A stretch of DNA of 50,970 bases from Beijerinckiaceae bacterium (GCA_947478405.1 CANJVX010000021.1:1-50970), one strand, 5' to 3'; positions 1-9,910 are shown, counted from the stretch's first letter. Translations and numbers: made by a program. Notes: generated by a model from the letters alone, not told the origin.

Positions 1-159
1 ACTTTGCCGGAAGGCACGGAAATGGTGATGCCTGGCGATAACGTGACGATGGAAGTCGCGCTGATCGTTCCGATCGCGATGGAAGAGAAGCTGCGCTTCG
101 CTATCCGCGAAGGTGGCCGCACGGTTGGTGCGGGCGTCGTTGCGTCCATTATCGAGTAA
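1..159 (+). CDS. tuf: Elongation factor Tu, C-terminal fragment
   Basis: This is the 3' end of a tuf gene cut by the window start. Frame 1 reads about 52 residues, including the beta-barrel sequence [19 protein letters not shown] and the terminal [14 protein letters not shown], which are typical of domain 3 of EF-Tu. EF-Tu carries aminoacyl-tRNA to the ribosome as a GTP complex. The stop TAA lies 65 nt before rpsJ, the usual proteobacterial order (rpsL-rpsG-fusA-tuf-rpsJ). Only the end is visible, so the start and the G domain cannot be assessed. Confidence 0.97.
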   Translation, partial: TLPEGTEMVMPGDNVTMEVALIVPIAMEEKLRFAIREGGRTVGAGVVASIIE

Positions 160-180
160 TTAGGTCTTGAGGTTCCGGGC

Positions 181-203
181 GGCGCGTGACGCGTTCACGC
201 GCC
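181..203 (+). other. Hairpin between tuf and rpsJ
   Basis: GGCGCGTGA (181-189) pairs perfectly with TCACGCGCC (195-203) around a 5-nt loop. No T tract follows, so it is not a standard terminator. The rpsJ ribosome-binding site AGAGGA follows at about 212. It may stabilise or mark processing of the tuf-rpsJ transcript; that role is inferred. Confidence 0.55.
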
Positions 204-224
204 CCTCGAACAGAGGATGAATTC

Positions 225-533
225 ATGAACGGCCAGAACATCCGCATTCGCCTCAAGGCGTTCGATCATCGCATCCTTGATGCGTCGACGAAGGAGATTG
301 TTTCGACGGCAAAGCGGACCGGCGCGCATGTGCGTGGACCGATCCCGCTGCCGACGCAGATAGAAAAGTTCACGGTAAACCGCTCGCCGCACGTCGATAA
401 GAAGTCGCGCGAACAGTTTGAAATCCGTACCCACAAGCGTGTGCTCGATATCGTCGATCCCACGCCGCAGACAGTAGATGCTTTGATGAAGCTCGATCTG
501 GCTGCCGGCGTTGACGTCGAAATCAAGCTCTAA
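225..533 (+). CDS. rpsJ: 30S ribosomal protein S10
   Basis: S10 is 102 residues long, the normal family length, and begins [19 protein letters not shown]. It sits in the 30S head and also acts as NusE in the antitermination complex. An upstream in-frame start would add 13 residues, but the ATG at 225 follows a clear AGAGGA ribosome-binding site and matches the family N terminus. It is the first gene of the S10 block, 51 nt before rplC. Confidence 0.98.
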   Translation: MNGQNIRIRLKAFDHRILDASTKEIVSTAKRTGAHVRGPIPLPTQIEKFTVNRSPHVDKKSREQFEIRTHKRVLDIVDPTPQTVDALMKLDLAAGVDVEIKL

Positions 534-584
534 GTTTTTTAACCGGGCACCTCTTCGTTGAAAGTGCCTAAGCAGGAAGAAATC

Positions 585-1316
585 ATGCGGTCAGGTGTCA
601 TCGCACAGAAGGTCGGCATGACCCGCGTCTTTACAGACACGGGTGAACATGTGCCGGTCACCGTCCTCAGGCTCGATGGGTGCCAAGTTGTGGCCCATCG
701 GACCCAGGACAAAAATGGCTATACAGCCATGCAGCTCGGCATCGGCCGCGCGAAGGTGAAGAACGTCTCGAAGGCCGAGCGTGGCCGTTTTGCGGTTGCA
801 CAGGTTGAGCCGAAGATGAAGCTCGCTGAATTCCGCGTGCCGGAAGACAAGCTCATTCCGGTTGGCGCTGAAATCACCGCCGATCATTTCGTGGCTGGTC
901 AGTTCGTCGACGTCACGGGCACGACGATGGGTAAGGGCTTTGCCGGCCCGATGAAGCGTTGGAACTTTCGTGGTCTGCGTGCAACCCACGGCGTCTCTGT
1001 TTCGCATCGTTCGCATGGTTCGACCGGTGGTCGTCAGGATCCTGGCAAGACTTTCAAGAACAAGAAAATGGCCGGTCACATGGGCGTTGACCGCGTAACG
1101 ACTCTGAACCTGCGCGTCGTGCAGACAGATGTTGAGCGTGGCCTCATTCTCGTCGAAGGCGCGGTCCCCGGCACAGCTGGCGGCTACATCTTCGTGCGCG
1201 ATGCCATCAAGAAGGCGCTTCCCAAGGATGTGCCGCTCCCGGGTAAATTCCGCCTTGCCAATGGCAATGCGGAAGCGGCTGCACCTGTTGCAGCTGATGA
1301 ACAGAAGGAGGGCTGA
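585..1316 (+). CDS. rplC: 50S ribosomal protein L3
   Basis: L3 is 243 residues and starts [16 protein letters not shown]. It binds 23S rRNA early in 50S assembly, and its long loop reaches the peptidyl-transferase centre. The loop is present ([20 protein letters not shown]); Gln151 corresponds to the glutamine methylated by PrmB in E. coli. The ATG at 585 has AGGAAGA at 574-580; a TTG at 558 is in frame but has no comparable site. The C terminus has a short Ala/Glu-rich tail. rplD starts 3 nt after the stop. Confidence 0.98.
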   Translation: MRSGVIAQKVGMTRVFTDTGEHVPVTVLRLDGCQVVAHRTQDKNGYTAMQLGIGRAKVKNVSKAERGRFAVAQVEPKMKLAEFRVPEDKLIPVGAEITADHFVAGQFVDVTGTTMGKGFAGPMKRWNFRGLRATHGVSVSHRSHGSTGGRQDPGKTFKNKKMAGHMGVDRVTTLNLRVVQTDVERGLILVEGAVPGTAGGYIFVRDAIKKALPKDVPLPGKFRLANGNAEAAAPVAADEQKEG

Positions 1317-1319
1317 GCC

Positions 1320-1940
1320 GTGAAGTTCGACATCACGTCTCTCGACGGCAAGTCCGCCGGTTCGATCGATCTGAACGATGAGATTTTCGGTCTCGATCCC
1401 CGTGAAGATCTCATTGCCCGTATGGTGCGCTATCAGCTCGCCAAGCGTCGCGCTGGCACGCATGCGGTCAAGAACCGCGCTGACATCGCCCGCACGGGTA
1501 AGAAAATGTACAAGCAGAAGGGCACCGGCGGCGCTCGTCACGGCTCGGCACGCGTGCCGCAGTTTCGTGGTGGTGGTCGTGCGTTTGGTCCGGTTGTGCG
1601 CTCGCATGCGCATGATCTGCCCAAGAAGGTACGCGCTTTGGCTCTGCGCCATGCGCTCTCTGCCAAGTTCAAGGACGGCGGCATCGTGATTTGGGACAAC
1701 GCCCAGATTGCTGCTCCCAAGACAAAGGCGCTGAAGGATCAGTTCGCGAAAGCGGGCCTGGCTTCGGCTCTCATCATTGATGGTGCGGATCTGCAGGACA
1801 ATTTCGCTCTTGCGGCACGCAACATTCCCCACATCGACGTGCTGCCTGTTGAAGGCATCAACGTTTATGACATTCTTCGCCGCGAGAAGCTCGTGCTGAC
1901 CAAGGCCGCCATTGATGCGCTGGAGGCGCGTTTCAAATGA
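1320..1940 (+). CDS. rplD: 50S ribosomal protein L4
   Basis: L4 is 206 residues and begins at a GTG (reads [16 protein letters not shown]). The site AAGGAGGG just upstream, inside the end of rplC, fixes this start. The glycine/arginine-rich loop that lines the exit tunnel ([19 protein letters not shown]) is intact at about residues 63-82. In E. coli L4 represses its own S10 operon; no matching leader can be judged here because the operon start is outside the window. Its stop overlaps the rplW start by 4 nt (ATGA). Confidence 0.97.
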   Translation: MKFDITSLDGKSAGSIDLNDEIFGLDPREDLIARMVRYQLAKRRAGTHAVKNRADIARTGKKMYKQKGTGGARHGSARVPQFRGGGRAFGPVVRSHAHDLPKKVRALALRHALSAKFKDGGIVIWDNAQIAAPKTKALKDQFAKAGLASALIIDGADLQDNFALAARNIPHIDVLPVEGINVYDILRREKLVLTKAAIDALEARFK

Positions 1941-2245
1941 GCCAGACGCGGAATCAGGATGCGCGTCATTACGACGTGATCGTCGCCCCGGTCATCACCG
2001 AAAAGGCAACCTTTGCTTCCGAGCAGAACAAGGTCGTCTTTAAGGTTGCCAAGACCGCGACGAAGCCGGAAATCAAGGCTGCCGTAGAACGTCTGTTCGA
2101 CGTCAAAGTCGTGAGCGTCAACACGCTCGTGCGCAAGGGTAAGAATAAGGTGTTCCGCGGCGTGCGTGGAACGCAGTCGGACGTCAAGAAAGCGGTCGTG
2201 ACCCTCGCCGAGGGCCACAAGATCGACGTGACGACCGGTCTGTAA
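1937..2245 (+). CDS. rplW: 50S ribosomal protein L23
   Basis: L23 is 102 residues, near the usual 95-100. It sits at the polypeptide exit site, where trigger factor and SRP dock. The signature [14 protein letters not shown] is near the N terminus and the basic loop [20 protein letters not shown] in the middle. The ATG overlaps the rplD stop by 4 nt, so translation is probably coupled. Confidence 0.97.
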   Translation: MSQTRNQDARHYDVIVAPVITEKATFASEQNKVVFKVAKTATKPEIKAAVERLFDVKVVSVNTLVRKGKNKVFRGVRGTQSDVKKAVVTLAEGHKIDVTTGL

Positions 2246-2261
2246 GAGAGGGTTCGGACAA

Positions 2262-3101
2262 ATGGCACTGAAGACATTCAAGCCGGTCACTCCGGGCCTT
2301 CGCCAGCTGGTGATCGTTGACCGTAGTGGCTTGTTCAAGGGTAAGCCGATCAAGGCGCTCACCGAGGGCAAGCATTCCTCGGGCGGTCGTAACAACAATG
2401 GTCGTATCACCGTTCGCTTCCGTGGCGGTGGTCATAAGCGCACGTACCGCCTCATCGACTTCAAGCGTCGTAAGCTTGATATGGTCGCCAAGGTGGAGCG
2501 TCTGGAATATGACCCCAACCGCTCGGCGTTCATCGCGCTGATCAAATATGCGGATGGCGAATTATCCTACATTATCGCCCCGCAGCGTTTGTCGGTGGGT
2601 GACGAAGTCGTCTCGGGTAACCAGGTCGATGTGAAGCCCGGCAATGCGATGCCGCTGTCGAACATCCCGGTTGGCACGATCGTGCACAACGTCGAGATGA
2701 AGATCGGCAAGGGTGGTGCTATGGCCCGTTCGGCCGGCACCTACGCCCAGATTGTCGGTCGCGACCAGGGTTATGTGATCATGCGTCTGAACTCGGGCGA
2801 GCAGCGTCTCATCCACGGTCAGTGCTTTGGCACGATCGGCGCGGTGTCGAACCCTGACCACATGAACACCTCGCTGGGTAAGGCGGGTCGCTCGCGCTGG
2901 CTCGGCCGCATGCCGCATAACCGCGGCGTGACCATGAACCCGGTTGACCATCCCCACGGCGGCGGTGAAGGCCGCACCTCGGGTGGCCGTCATCCGGTTA
3001 CACCGTGGGGCAAGCCGACCAAGGGCAAGAAGACTCGCTCTAACAAGTCGACGACCAAATTCATTGTGACCTCGCGTCACAAGAGCAAGAAGAAGGGCTA
3101 A
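2262..3101 (+). CDS. rplB: 50S ribosomal protein L2
   Basis: L2 is 279 residues, the family norm. It binds 23S rRNA near the peptidyl-transferase centre and is needed for subunit joining. The C-terminal hallmark [20 protein letters not shown], with the conserved histidine near residue 230, is intact, and the tail is Lys/Arg-rich. The start at 2262 follows AGAGAGGG. rpsS follows after 3 nt. Confidence 0.98.
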   Translation: MALKTFKPVTPGLRQLVIVDRSGLFKGKPIKALTEGKHSSGGRNNNGRITVRFRGGGHKRTYRLIDFKRRKLDMVAKVERLEYDPNRSAFIALIKYADGELSYIIAPQRLSVGDEVVSGNQVDVKPGNAMPLSNIPVGTIVHNVEMKIGKGGAMARSAGTYAQIVGRDQGYVIMRLNSGEQRLIHGQCFGTIGAVSNPDHMNTSLGKAGRSRWLGRMPHNRGVTMNPVDHPHGGGEGRTSGGRHPVTPWGKPTKGKKTRSNKSTTKFIVTSRHKSKKKG

Positions 3102-3104
3102 TCC

Positions 3105-3383
3105 ATGGCACGTTCGATCTGGAAGGGCCCGTTCGTCGACGGTTATCTGCTGAAGAAAGCAGAAACCTCGCGCGCTTCGGGCCGCTCGGAAGTCATCAAG
3201 ATCTGGAGCCGTCGCTCCACGATCCTCCCGCAGTTCGTGGGTCTCACGTTCGGCGTTTACAACGGTCAGAAGCATGTGCCGGTCAATGTGACCGAAGACA
3301 TGATCGGCCATAAGTTCGGCGAATTCTCTCCGACGCGCACCTTCCATGGTCACGCGGCGGACAAGAAGGCGAAGAGGGGCTAA
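3105..3383 (+). CDS. rpsS: 30S ribosomal protein S19
   Basis: S19 is 92 residues and starts [20 protein letters not shown]. It forms the head complex with S13 near the A and P sites. The block [13 protein letters not shown]-like ([18 protein letters not shown]) and the basic C terminus are as expected. The ribosome-binding site lies in the end of rplB (AAGAAGGGC), and rplV starts 1 nt after the stop. Confidence 0.98.
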   Translation: MARSIWKGPFVDGYLLKKAETSRASGRSEVIKIWSRRSTILPQFVGLTFGVYNGQKHVPVNVTEDMIGHKFGEFSPTRTFHGHAADKKAKRG

Positions 3384-3384
3384 C

Positions 3385-3771
3385 ATGTCGAAGACAAAGA
3401 CTCCCCGCGCATTGAAGGACAATGAGGCCAAGTGTGTTGCGCGCATGTTGCGTGTCAGCCCGCAGAAGCTGAACCTTCTCGCCCAGCTCATTCGCGGCAA
3501 GAAGGTTGAGACGGCTCTGGCCGACCTCGAATTCTCGCGCAAGCGCATCTCTATTGAAGTCCGCAAGGCACTGCAGAGCGCGATTGCCAATGCTGAAAAC
3601 AATCACAGTCTGGACGTTGACGATCTTGTCGTCGCCGAGGCGCATGTCGGTAAGGCGCTTGTTATGAAGCGTTTCAGCCCGCGTGCGCGTGGCCGCGCTG
3701 GTCGGATCGAGAAGCCTTTCTCGAACCTGACCATTGTCGTTCGCGAAGTCCAAGCTGCTGCTAAGGTCTGA
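3385..3771 (+). CDS. rplV: 50S ribosomal protein L22
   Basis: L22 is 128 residues from the ATG at 3385, which has GAAGAGGGG just upstream. A longer GTG start within rpsS is possible but lacks support. L22 spans the exit tunnel. The beta-hairpin that reaches the tunnel constriction is visible as [20 protein letters not shown], about residues 91-110, which is where macrolide-resistance changes occur in other bacteria; nothing unusual is seen here. Confidence 0.97.
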   Translation: MSKTKTPRALKDNEAKCVARMLRVSPQKLNLLAQLIRGKKVETALADLEFSRKRISIEVRKALQSAIANAENNHSLDVDDLVVAEAHVGKALVMKRFSPRARGRAGRIEKPFSNLTIVVREVQAAAKV

Positions 3772-3781
3772 GGAGAGAACG

Positions 3782-4504
3782 ATGGGTCAGAAAGTCAATC
3801 CGATCGGGCTTCGCCTCGGCATCAACCGTACCTGGGATTCCCGCTGGTACGCCGGCAAGGGCGAATATGCCAAGCTGCTGCATGAAGACCTCGCGATCCG
3901 CGCGGCCCTCATGAAGGCGCTGAAGCAGGCTGCGGTCTCCAAGATCATCATCGAGCGTCCGCACAAGAAGTGCCGCGTGACCATCCAGTCGGCTCGTCCG
4001 GGTGTGGTGATCGGCAAAAAGGGCGCGGACATCGATAAGATCCGCAAGCTCGTCGCCAAGCTGACGGACTCGGAAGTCGTCATCAACATCGTTGAAATCC
4101 GCAAGCCGGAAATTGACGCGACGCTGGTGGCCGATTCCATCGCTCAGCAGCTCGAACGCCGTGTGGCTTTCCGTCGTGCCATGAAACGCGCCGTGCAATC
4201 CGCGATGCGTTTGGGTGCCGAAGGCATCCGCATCAACTGCTCGGGCCGCCTCGGCGGCGCCGAGATCGCCCGTCTCGAATGGTACCGTGAAGGCCGCGTG
4301 CCGCTGCATACGCTGCGCGCCGATGTCGATTACGGTGTCGGCACCGCCCACACAGCCTATGGCACGTGCGGGATCAAGGTCTGGATCTTCAAGGGTGAGA
4401 TCCTCGAGCACGACCCCATGGCACAGGACAAGAAATTGGCCGAAGCCGATCATTCTGGCAGTGGCAACGAGCGCCGTCCGCGCCGTGACCGCGACGCCGC
4501 TTGA
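3782..4504 (+). CDS. rpsC: 30S ribosomal protein S3
   Basis: S3 is 240 residues and starts [20 protein letters not shown] after an AGGAGAG site at 3771-3777. It lies at the mRNA entry tunnel and contributes to helicase activity. An N-terminal KH domain is marked by [15 protein letters not shown] (about residues 75-89). The C-terminal domain [20 protein letters not shown] and an Arg-rich tail follow, as in the family. Confidence 0.98.
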   Translation: MGQKVNPIGLRLGINRTWDSRWYAGKGEYAKLLHEDLAIRAALMKALKQAAVSKIIIERPHKKCRVTIQSARPGVVIGKKGADIDKIRKLVAKLTDSEVVINIVEIRKPEIDATLVADSIAQQLERRVAFRRAMKRAVQSAMRLGAEGIRINCSGRLGGAEIARLEWYREGRVPLHTLRADVDYGVGTAHTAYGTCGIKVWIFKGEILEHDPMAQDKKLAEADHSGSGNERRPRRDRDAA

Positions 4505-4535
4505 CGCGTCGACCTAACAGACAAGAGCCAAGATC

Positions 4536-4949
4536 ATGTTGCAACCTAAGCGCACGAAGTTCCGCAAAGCCTTCAAGGGTCGTATCCACGGCGCCTCGAA
4601 GGGCGGATTTGAGTTGAACTTCGGTCAGTTCGGCCTTAAGGCCATGGAGCCGGAGCGAATCACCGCCCGGCAGATCGAGGCGGCACGCCGCGCGATGACG
4701 CGTCATATGAAGCGCGCTGGTCGTGTGTGGATCCGGATTTTCCCGGATGTGCCGGTCTCGAAGAAGCCGACCGAAGTCCGAATGGGTAAGGGCAAAGGCG
4801 CTCCCGAATTGTGGGCCGCGCGTGTTGCTCCTGGTCGTATCATGTTTGAAATCGACGGCGTGCCGCTCGATATCGCGCGTGAGGCGATGACCCTTGCGGC
4901 AGCCAAGCTGCCGATCAAGACGCGCTTCATTCAGCGCATCGCCGAGTAA
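4536..4949 (+). CDS. rplP: 50S ribosomal protein L16
   Basis: L16 is 137 residues, begins [19 protein letters not shown] and contacts the A-site tRNA elbow on 23S rRNA. The conserved block [16 protein letters not shown] is at about residues 79-94, and the family C-terminal segment [11 protein letters not shown] is present. It lies 31 nt after rpsC and 15 nt before rpmC. Confidence 0.98.
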   Translation: MLQPKRTKFRKAFKGRIHGASKGGFELNFGQFGLKAMEPERITARQIEAARRAMTRHMKRAGRVWIRIFPDVPVSKKPTEVRMGKGKGAPELWAARVAPGRIMFEIDGVPLDIAREAMTLAAAKLPIKTRFIQRIAE

Positions 4950-4964
4950 GAGAGGACTGAACAG

Positions 4965-5177
4965 ATGAAGTCGAAGCAGCGCTTCTCGGATATCAAGGCG
5001 ATGACCGAAGATCAGCTCGGGGACGAAGTCCTCAAGCTGAAGAAGGAACAATTCAACCTGCGATTCCAACGCGCCACTGGTCAGCTCGAGAACACCTCGC
5101 GCGTCCGAGTCGTTCGTCGTGAAATTGCGCGGGCCAAGACGATCGCCGCGCAGAAGCGCGACGCCGCCAAGAAGTAA
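4965..5177 (+). CDS. rpmC: 50S ribosomal protein L29
   Basis: L29 is 70 residues: two helices with the signature [19 protein letters not shown]. It sits near the exit tunnel next to L23. AGAGAGGACTG precedes the ATG. The usual rplP-rpmC-rpsQ order is kept, with 10 nt between the rpmC stop and the rpsQ start. Confidence 0.97.
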   Translation: MKSKQRFSDIKAMTEDQLGDEVLKLKKEQFNLRFQRATGQLENTSRVRVVRREIARAKTIAAQKRDAAKK

Positions 5178-5187
5178 GGGCCAAGAT

Positions 5188-5427
5188 ATGCCGAAGCGTA
5201 TTCTCCAAGGCGTCGTCGTGAGCGACAAGCAGGAAAAGACTGTTGTTGTGAAAGTGGAACGTCGTTTCACGCATCCTCTTCTGAAGAAGACGGTGCGTCG
5301 TTCGAAGAACTACCATGCACATGACGAGAGCAAGCAGTTCAAGGTCGGTGACCAGGTTTCAATTGAAGAAACCAAGCCGATTTCGAAATTGAAGCACTGG
5401 ATTGTGGTCGGCGGCGAAGCCAAGTAA
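5188..5427 (+). CDS. rpsQ: 30S ribosomal protein S17
   Basis: S17 is 79 residues, starts [20 protein letters not shown] and is a primary 16S rRNA-binding OB-fold protein. The signature [18 protein letters not shown] lies near the C terminus. The ATG at 5188 gives the family N terminus; an upstream in-frame ATG inside rpmC would add 23 unrelated residues. A 120-nt gap follows, the longest in the S10-spc run apart from that before secY. Confidence 0.97.
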   Translation: MPKRILQGVVVSDKQEKTVVVKVERRFTHPLLKKTVRRSKNYHAHDESKQFKVGDQVSIEETKPISKLKHWIVVGGEAK

Positions 5428-5458
5428 AAGCCGATACCAAACCAGTTGATTAAGCGAG

Positions 5459-5474
5459 GGGGTCTCAGGACCCC
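5459..5474 (+). other. Hairpin in the rpsQ-rplN gap
   Basis: GGGGTC (5459-5464) pairs with GACCCC (5469-5474) around the loop TCAG, in the 120-nt gap that marks the S10/spc boundary. No T run follows, so it does not look like a terminator. The rest of the gap (5475-5547) contains further GC-rich inverted segments before the AGAAAGG site of rplN. Confidence 0.5.
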
Positions 5475-5547
5475 TTCAGACGAAGTCCGGACCGGATGCG
5501 ATAACGCGGATGGCCGGAAACCGATCTGAGAAGAAAGGCGCGTTGCC

Positions 5548-5916
5548 ATGATTCAGATGCAGACAAACCTCGACGTGGCCGATAATTCAGGCGCACGCCG
5601 CGTGATGTGCATCAAGGTGCTCGGCGGTTCCAAGAGGAAATACGCCGGCGTGGGCGACATTATTGTCGTCTCCATCAAAGAAGCCATTCCGCGCGGTCGC
5701 GTGAAGAAGGGCGATGTCATGAAGGCCGTTGTCGTGCGCACGGCCAAGGACATTCGTCGTTCCGACGGCTCCGTGATCCGTTTCGATTCCAATGCGGCGG
5801 TTCTGATCAACAATCAGAAAGAGCCCGTTGGTACACGCATCTTCGGGCCGGTTCCGCGCGAGCTTCGCGCCAAGAACCACATGAAGATTATCTCGCTCGC
5901 GCCGGAGGTTCTGTAA
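5548..5916 (+). CDS. rplN: 50S ribosomal protein L14
   Basis: L14 is 122 residues, exactly the family length, and starts [20 protein letters not shown]. It lies on the 50S interface and binds the silencing factor RsfS. The signature [18 protein letters not shown] closes the protein. AGAAAGG precedes the start. Its stop overlaps the rplX start by one base (TAATG). Confidence 0.98.
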   Translation: MIQMQTNLDVADNSGARRVMCIKVLGGSKRKYAGVGDIIVVSIKEAIPRGRVKKGDVMKAVVVRTAKDIRRSDGSVIRFDSNAAVLINNQKEPVGTRIFGPVPRELRAKNHMKIISLAPEVL

Positions 5917-6233
5917 TGGCTGCGAAGATCAAGAAGGGCGACAAGGTCGTCGTTCTCGCTGGCCGTGACAAGGGTCGCACCGGCGAAGTGCTGCAGGTCA
6001 TTCCGGATGCGGGCCGTGCGCTCGTTCGTGGCGTGAACCTGGTCAAGCGCCACACCCGCCAGACTGCGCAGACAGAAGGTGGCATCATCTCGAAAGAGGC
6101 GACCATCGACCTGTCGAACCTTGGCATTGCTGATCCCAAGGATGGCAAGGCCTCGCGCGTTGGCTTTAAAGTTCTCGATGACGGCCGCAAGGTCCGCATC
6201 GCCAAGCGTTCCGGAGAGATGATCGATGGCTGA
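5916..6233 (+). CDS. rplX: 50S ribosomal protein L24
   Basis: L24 is 105 residues and starts [20 protein letters not shown], the KOW motif with which this assembly initiator binds 23S rRNA. The start at 5916 is coupled to the rplN stop, with GGAGG at 5903-5907 inside rplN. Its last 8 nt overlap rplE. Confidence 0.98.
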   Translation: MAAKIKKGDKVVVLAGRDKGRTGEVLQVIPDAGRALVRGVNLVKRHTRQTAQTEGGIISKEATIDLSNLGIADPKDGKASRVGFKVLDDGRKVRIAKRSGEMIDG

Positions 6234-6870
6234 GATTCAATCAGGCAAGGTCGCCAAGACCAAGGCCGTCAAAGCCGTTCCTTCGGCTGATCTGGCCACC
6301 GCCGCTCAGCTCGTTGTGCCGCGTGACTATATTCCGCGTATGCGTAAGCATTACGAGGAAGTCGTGCGTCCTGCGATGATCGAGCAGTTTGGTTACAAGA
6401 ACCCGATGGAAGTTCCGAACATCGAAAAGATCGTTCTGAACATGGGCGTGGGCGAAGCTGTCAACGACACCAAGAAGGTGACGATTGCAGCGGCCGACCT
6501 CGCGTTGATTGCCGGCCAGAAGCCGATCATCACGCGCGCGCGCAACGCGATTTCGACCTTCAAGGTTCGCGAGAATATGCCGATTGGCGCCAAGGTGACT
6601 TTGCGCAAGATCCGCATGTATGAATTCATCGACCGCCTGGTCACGATTGCGCTGCCGCGCGTTCGCGACTTTCGCGGCTTGAACCCGAAGTCGTTTGACG
6701 GCCGTGGCAACTTTGCCATGGGTATCAAGGAACACCTCGTGTTCCCGGAAATCGACTATGACAAGGCTGAATCGGTTCTGGGCATGGACATCATCGTGTG
6801 CACCAACGCCAAGACTGACGACGAAGCGCGCGCGCTCCTGCGTGCGTTCAACTTCCCGTTCCGGCAGTGA
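6226..6870 (+). CDS. rplE: 50S ribosomal protein L5 with N-terminal extension
   Basis: L5 binds 5S rRNA and bridges to the 30S head. The core begins at about residue 33 ([20 protein letters not shown]), and the family motifs [17 protein letters not shown] and [18 protein letters not shown] are present. The protein is 214 residues against about 179 in E. coli; the extra length is a Lys/Ala-rich N-terminal segment. I keep the ATG at 6226 because it has GGAGAG upstream and no better start is seen. It overlaps rplX by 8 nt. Confidence 0.96.
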   Translation: MAEIQSGKVAKTKAVKAVPSADLATAAQLVVPRDYIPRMRKHYEEVVRPAMIEQFGYKNPMEVPNIEKIVLNMGVGEAVNDTKKVTIAAADLALIAGQKPIITRARNAISTFKVRENMPIGAKVTLRKIRMYEFIDRLVTIALPRVRDFRGLNPKSFDGRGNFAMGIKEHLVFPEIDYDKAESVLGMDIIVCTNAKTDDEARALLRAFNFPFRQ

Positions 6871-6906
6871 GACAACAGTCTCATACGCGGAGACCAGAGG
6901 TAACCC

Positions 6907-7212
6907 ATGGCTAAGAAGAGCTCGATCGAAAAGAACAAGCGTCGTGAGAAGCTGGTGAAGCAATTCGCCGGACGTCGCGCACGCCTGAAGGCGATCGCTA
7001 ATGATGAATCGTTGAGCATGGACGAGCGTTTCACCGCTCGCCTGAAGCTTGCCGAACTCCCGCGCAATTCGTCCGCTGTACGTGTGCGCAACCGCTGCGA
7101 AGTGTCGGGGCGTCCGCGCGCCGTCTATCGCAAGATGAAGATGTCGCGCATCGCGGTGCGTGAACTTGGCTCCAAGGGTCTTGTGCCCGGCCTCGTCAAG
7201 TCGAGCTGGTAA
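6907..7212 (+). CDS. rpsN: 30S ribosomal protein S14 (zinc-free form)
   Basis: S14 is 101 residues, the long form. It has a single Cys in [10 protein letters not shown] and lacks the CxxC...CxxC zinc ribbon, so it belongs to the C-minus class. The C-terminal block [21 protein letters not shown] is as expected. AGAGGTAACCC precedes the ATG. Confidence 0.98.
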   Translation: MAKKSSIEKNKRREKLVKQFAGRRARLKAIANDESLSMDERFTARLKLAELPRNSSAVRVRNRCEVSGRPRAVYRKMKMSRIAVRELGSKGLVPGLVKSSW

Positions 7213-7226
7213 GGGGAGGCATTCCG

Positions 7227-7619
7227 ATGAACGATCCGTTGGGCGATATGCTCACCCGTATCCGTAACGCGCAGATGCGCCGCAAGGGCAAGGTTTCAAC
7301 ACCTGGCTCGAAGTTGCGCGCACATGTGCTCGAAGTTCTTCAGCAGGAAGGCTACATCCGTGGCTTTTCGCAGGCTGATTTCGGCAATGGCCGTACCGAG
7401 TTCGAAATCGAACTGAAGTACCATGAAGGCCAGCCGGTCATCCGTCAGATCGAGCGTGTCTCGAAGCCAGGTCGCCGTGTTTATTCCGCTGTTGATGCTA
7501 TGCCTCGCGTCGCGAATGGCCTTGGTATCACCATCATTTCGACTCCCAAGGGCGTGATGGCCGACCACTCTGCACGTGAGCAGAATGTGGGCGGCGAAGT
7601 GCTCTGCCGGGTCTTCTAA
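7227..7619 (+). CDS. rpsH: 30S ribosomal protein S8
   Basis: S8 is 130 residues and starts [18 protein letters not shown] after GGGGAGG. It is a primary 16S rRNA binder; in E. coli it also represses the spc operon by binding the rplE start region. The C-terminal [20 protein letters not shown] matches the conserved rRNA-binding region. No S8-type target was recognised at rplE here. Confidence 0.97.
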   Translation: MNDPLGDMLTRIRNAQMRRKGKVSTPGSKLRAHVLEVLQQEGYIRGFSQADFGNGRTEFEIELKYHEGQPVIRQIERVSKPGRRVYSAVDAMPRVANGLGITIISTPKGVMADHSAREQNVGGEVLCRVF

Positions 7620-7636
7620 CCAGAACGAGGGAAAAA

Positions 7637-8170
7637 ATGTCTCGAGTCGGAAAGAAGCCCGTTGCCGTGCCGGCTGGTGTCACCGCGAAAGTGGATGGCC
7701 AGGCTGTCTCCGTAAAGGGCGCCAAGGGCGAGTTGCATTTCGTCGTTCCTGACGAAGTCAACGTCAAGCTTGAAAACAACGCCATCATCGTCGATCCGCG
7801 TGCGGAATCGAAGCGTGCGCGTGCCATGTGGGGCATGTCGCGTTCGATGATCAACAATCTCGTAATCGGCGTGACCGCCGGTTTCACCAAGACGCTCGAA
7901 ATCACGGGCGTCGGCTATAAGGCTGCGGTTGCTGGCAAGAATGTGCAGCTTTCGTTGGGCTTCAGCCATGACGTCGTTTACGCAATCCCGGCGGGTGTGA
8001 CGATTGTCACGCCGAAGCCGACCGAAATCACGATCACGGGTGCTGACAAGCGCCAGGTCGGGCAGGTCGCGGCTGAGATTCGTTCGTATCGCGGTCCCGA
8101 GCCCTACAAGGGCAAGGGTGTGCGTTACTCTGATGAGTTCATCTTCCGCAAGGAAGGCAAGAAGAAGTAA
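7637..8170 (+). CDS. rplF: 50S ribosomal protein L6
   Basis: L6 is 177 residues, two repeated alpha/beta domains near the sarcin-ricin loop. It begins [19 protein letters not shown] and carries the C-terminal signature [14 protein letters not shown] at about residues 155-168. CGAGGGAAA precedes the ATG. rplR follows after 12 nt. Confidence 0.98.
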   Translation: MSRVGKKPVAVPAGVTAKVDGQAVSVKGAKGELHFVVPDEVNVKLENNAIIVDPRAESKRARAMWGMSRSMINNLVIGVTAGFTKTLEITGVGYKAAVAGKNVQLSLGFSHDVVYAIPAGVTIVTPKPTEITITGADKRQVGQVAAEIRSYRGPEPYKGKGVRYSDEFIFRKEGKKK

Positions 8171-8182
8171 GGAGAGGCCGCG

Positions 8183-8545
8183 ATGGCTAAGGATAATCAG
8201 GCTCTCGCCCGCCGTAAGGCGCGCGTCCGCCGTTCGATCCGCGCGCGTGCCTATGGCAAGCCGCGTCTGTCCGTGTTCCGCTCGTCGAAGCAGATCTATG
8301 CTCAGATCATCGACGATGAGAAGGGTGCGACACTTGTCGCCGCTTCTTCTCTGGAGAAGGATCAGCGCTCGGCGCTGAAGACCGGTGCGGATACGGCCGC
8401 TGCCAAGGCGATCGGCAAGTTGATTGCTGAACGTGCGAAGAAGGCTGGCATCAACCAGGTCGTCTTCGACCGTGGCGCTTACATGTACCATGGCCGCGTC
8501 AAGGCGCTGGCTGAAGGTGCCCGCGAAGGCGGACTGGAATTCTAA
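8183..8545 (+). CDS. rplR: 50S ribosomal protein L18
   Basis: L18 is 120 residues and delivers 5S rRNA to the 50S subunit. The basic N terminus ([13 protein letters not shown]) and the motif [18 protein letters not shown]-like ([19 protein letters not shown]) are present, and the C terminus [20 protein letters not shown] is typical. AAGGAGAGG precedes the start. It is followed by an 83-nt gap containing a strong hairpin. Confidence 0.97.
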   Translation: MAKDNQALARRKARVRRSIRARAYGKPRLSVFRSSKQIYAQIIDDEKGATLVAASSLEKDQRSALKTGADTAAAKAIGKLIAERAKKAGINQVVFDRGAYMYHGRVKALAEGAREGGLEF

Positions 8546-8550
8546 TCTCT

Positions 8551-8569
8551 CCGGGGCGCTTTGCCCCGG
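8551..8569 (+). other. Hairpin in the rplR-rpsE gap
   Basis: CCGGGGC (8551-8557) pairs perfectly with GCCCCGG (8563-8569) over a 5-nt loop. The following sequence CGATTTCTCG has no T run. It sits inside the spc operon, so it is more likely a processing or stability element, or a weak attenuator, than a terminator. Confidence 0.55.
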
Positions 8570-8628
8570 CGATTTCTCGAAGCGAGCGGTTTGCATTTTG
8601 CAGATCGCGCAAGTGACGGAAGAGAAAA

Positions 8629-9207
8629 ATGGCTCGTGAAGGTGAAGGCGGTCGCGGACGCGATCGTCATAACAACGAAGAGCGCGACAGCGAATTCGTG
8701 GACCGTCTGGTCCACATCAATCGCGTTGCGAAAGTTGTGAAGGGTGGTCGTCGCTTTGGCTTTGCCGCTCTCGTCGTCGTCGGTGACCAGAAGGGTCGCG
8801 TTGGTTTCGGTCACGGCAAGGCCCGTGAAGTTCCGGAAGCCATCCGCAAGGCGACGGAAGCCGCCAAGCGCGCGCTGATCCGCGTGCCACTGCGTGAAGG
8901 TCGTACTCTTCATCATGACGTTGCTGGTCGCCATGGCGCTGGCCGCGTGTTCCTTCGTGCAGCGCCTGCTGGTACCGGCATCATCGCCGGCGGCCCGATG
9001 CGCGCTGTGTTCGAAACGCTCGGCATGCATGACGTGGTGGCGAAGTCGCAAGGCTCGTCCAACCCGTACAACATGGTCCGTGCGACATTCGACGCGCTCT
9101 CGCGTGAAGATTCACCCCGTTCCGTCGCGGCTCGCCGCAATCTGAAAGTGTCCACGCTCCAGTCGCGCCGTCCCGGCGCTGACGCGGATGCGGGCGCTGA
9201 AGCCTGA
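8629..9207 (+). CDS. rpsE: 30S ribosomal protein S5
   Basis: S5 is 192 residues, starting [20 protein letters not shown]. It acts in decoding fidelity and mRNA unwinding. The double-stranded RNA-binding-like domain carries [18 protein letters not shown], the loop where spectinomycin-resistance changes map in other species. The N and C termini are slightly longer than in E. coli (167 residues), as is common in this group. GGAAGAG precedes the start. Confidence 0.98.
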   Translation: MAREGEGGRGRDRHNNEERDSEFVDRLVHINRVAKVVKGGRRFGFAALVVVGDQKGRVGFGHGKAREVPEAIRKATEAAKRALIRVPLREGRTLHHDVAGRHGAGRVFLRAAPAGTGIIAGGPMRAVFETLGMHDVVAKSQGSSNPYNMVRATFDALSREDSPRSVAARRNLKVSTLQSRRPGADADAGAEA

Positions 9208-9224
9208 TCGGGAGGCTTGTAAAC

Positions 9225-9425
9225 ATGACAAAGACCTCCGCAAAGAAGACTGTGACCGTTGAGCAATTTGCCAGCGTGATCGGCCGTTCGAACGATCAGC
9301 GCCAGACCCTCGTCGGTCTGGGCCTTAACAAGATCGGCCGTCGCAAGGCGCTCGAAGATACTCCGGCTGTGCGTGGCATGATCGCGAAAGTCGCGCATCT
9401 CGTGCGCGTCGTCGAAGGCCAGTGA
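9225..9425 (+). CDS. rpmD: 50S ribosomal protein L30
   Basis: L30 is 66 residues with the signature [19 protein letters not shown]. It is a small single-domain 50S protein. The N-terminal [19 protein letters not shown] matches the family beta-strand. GGGAGG precedes the ATG, and rplO follows after 11 nt. Confidence 0.97.
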   Translation: MTKTSAKKTVTVEQFASVIGRSNDQRQTLVGLGLNKIGRRKALEDTPAVRGMIAKVAHLVRVVEGQ

Positions 9426-9436
9426 GGAGCACCCAG

Positions 9437-9910
9437 ATGAAACTCAACGGCATTTCCGACAATCCCGGTTCTTCCAAGAAGCGCCTGCGCATCGGCCGTG
9501 GTATCGGCTCGGGCATGGGCAAGCAGGGTGGTCGCGGCGGCAAGGGCCAGACGGCTCGTTCCGGCGTGCGCATCAAGGGCTTCGAAGGCGGTCAGATGCC
9601 TCTGCATCGTCGTCTCCCGAAGCGCGGCTTCACCAATATTTTCGCGCTTGAATACAATGAAGTGAACCTCGGTCGCCTTCAGCAGGCGTTTGAGGCAGGC
9701 AAGCTCGATGCGAGCAAGCCCGTCACGATCGATGCGCTTATCGCGGCTGGCGTTTGCACCCATCCTCGTGACGGCGTGAAAATTCTCGGCTCTGGCGAGA
9801 TCAAGGTGAAGGCCACATTCGAAGTCGCCAAGGCTTCGAAGACCGCCGTCGCCGCGATCGTAAAAGCTGGCGGCTCCGTGAAGGTTCTTTCGGACGAAGC
9901 GACAGCTTGA
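9437..9910 (+). CDS. rplO: 50S ribosomal protein L15
   Basis: L15 is 157 residues, starting [20 protein letters not shown], with the glycine-rich extension [20 protein letters not shown] that threads into 23S rRNA. The ATG at 9437 follows GAGGAG at 9424-9429; an ATG at 9422 in the same frame would overlap rpmD and lacks a site. A 146-nt gap with a nested hairpin separates it from secY. Confidence 0.97.
   Translation: MKLNGISDNPGSSKKRLRIGRGIGSGMGKQGGRGGKGQTARSGVRIKGFEGGQMPLHRRLPKRGFTNIFALEYNEVNLGRLQQAFEAGKLDASKPVTIDALIAAGVCTHPRDGVKILGSGEIKVKATFEVAKASKTAVAAIVKAGGSVKVLSDEATA

Noticed and set aside
591-1832. A 413-codon open frame on the minus strand across rplC and rplD
   Set aside because: It lies antisense to two certain ribosomal genes, has no ribosome-binding site or family resemblance, and reflects their codon bias.
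2562-3602. A 346-codon minus-strand frame across rplB, rpsS and rplV
   Set aside because: Shadow of three certain genes; composition is Arg/His-rich as expected from antisense GC-rich codons.
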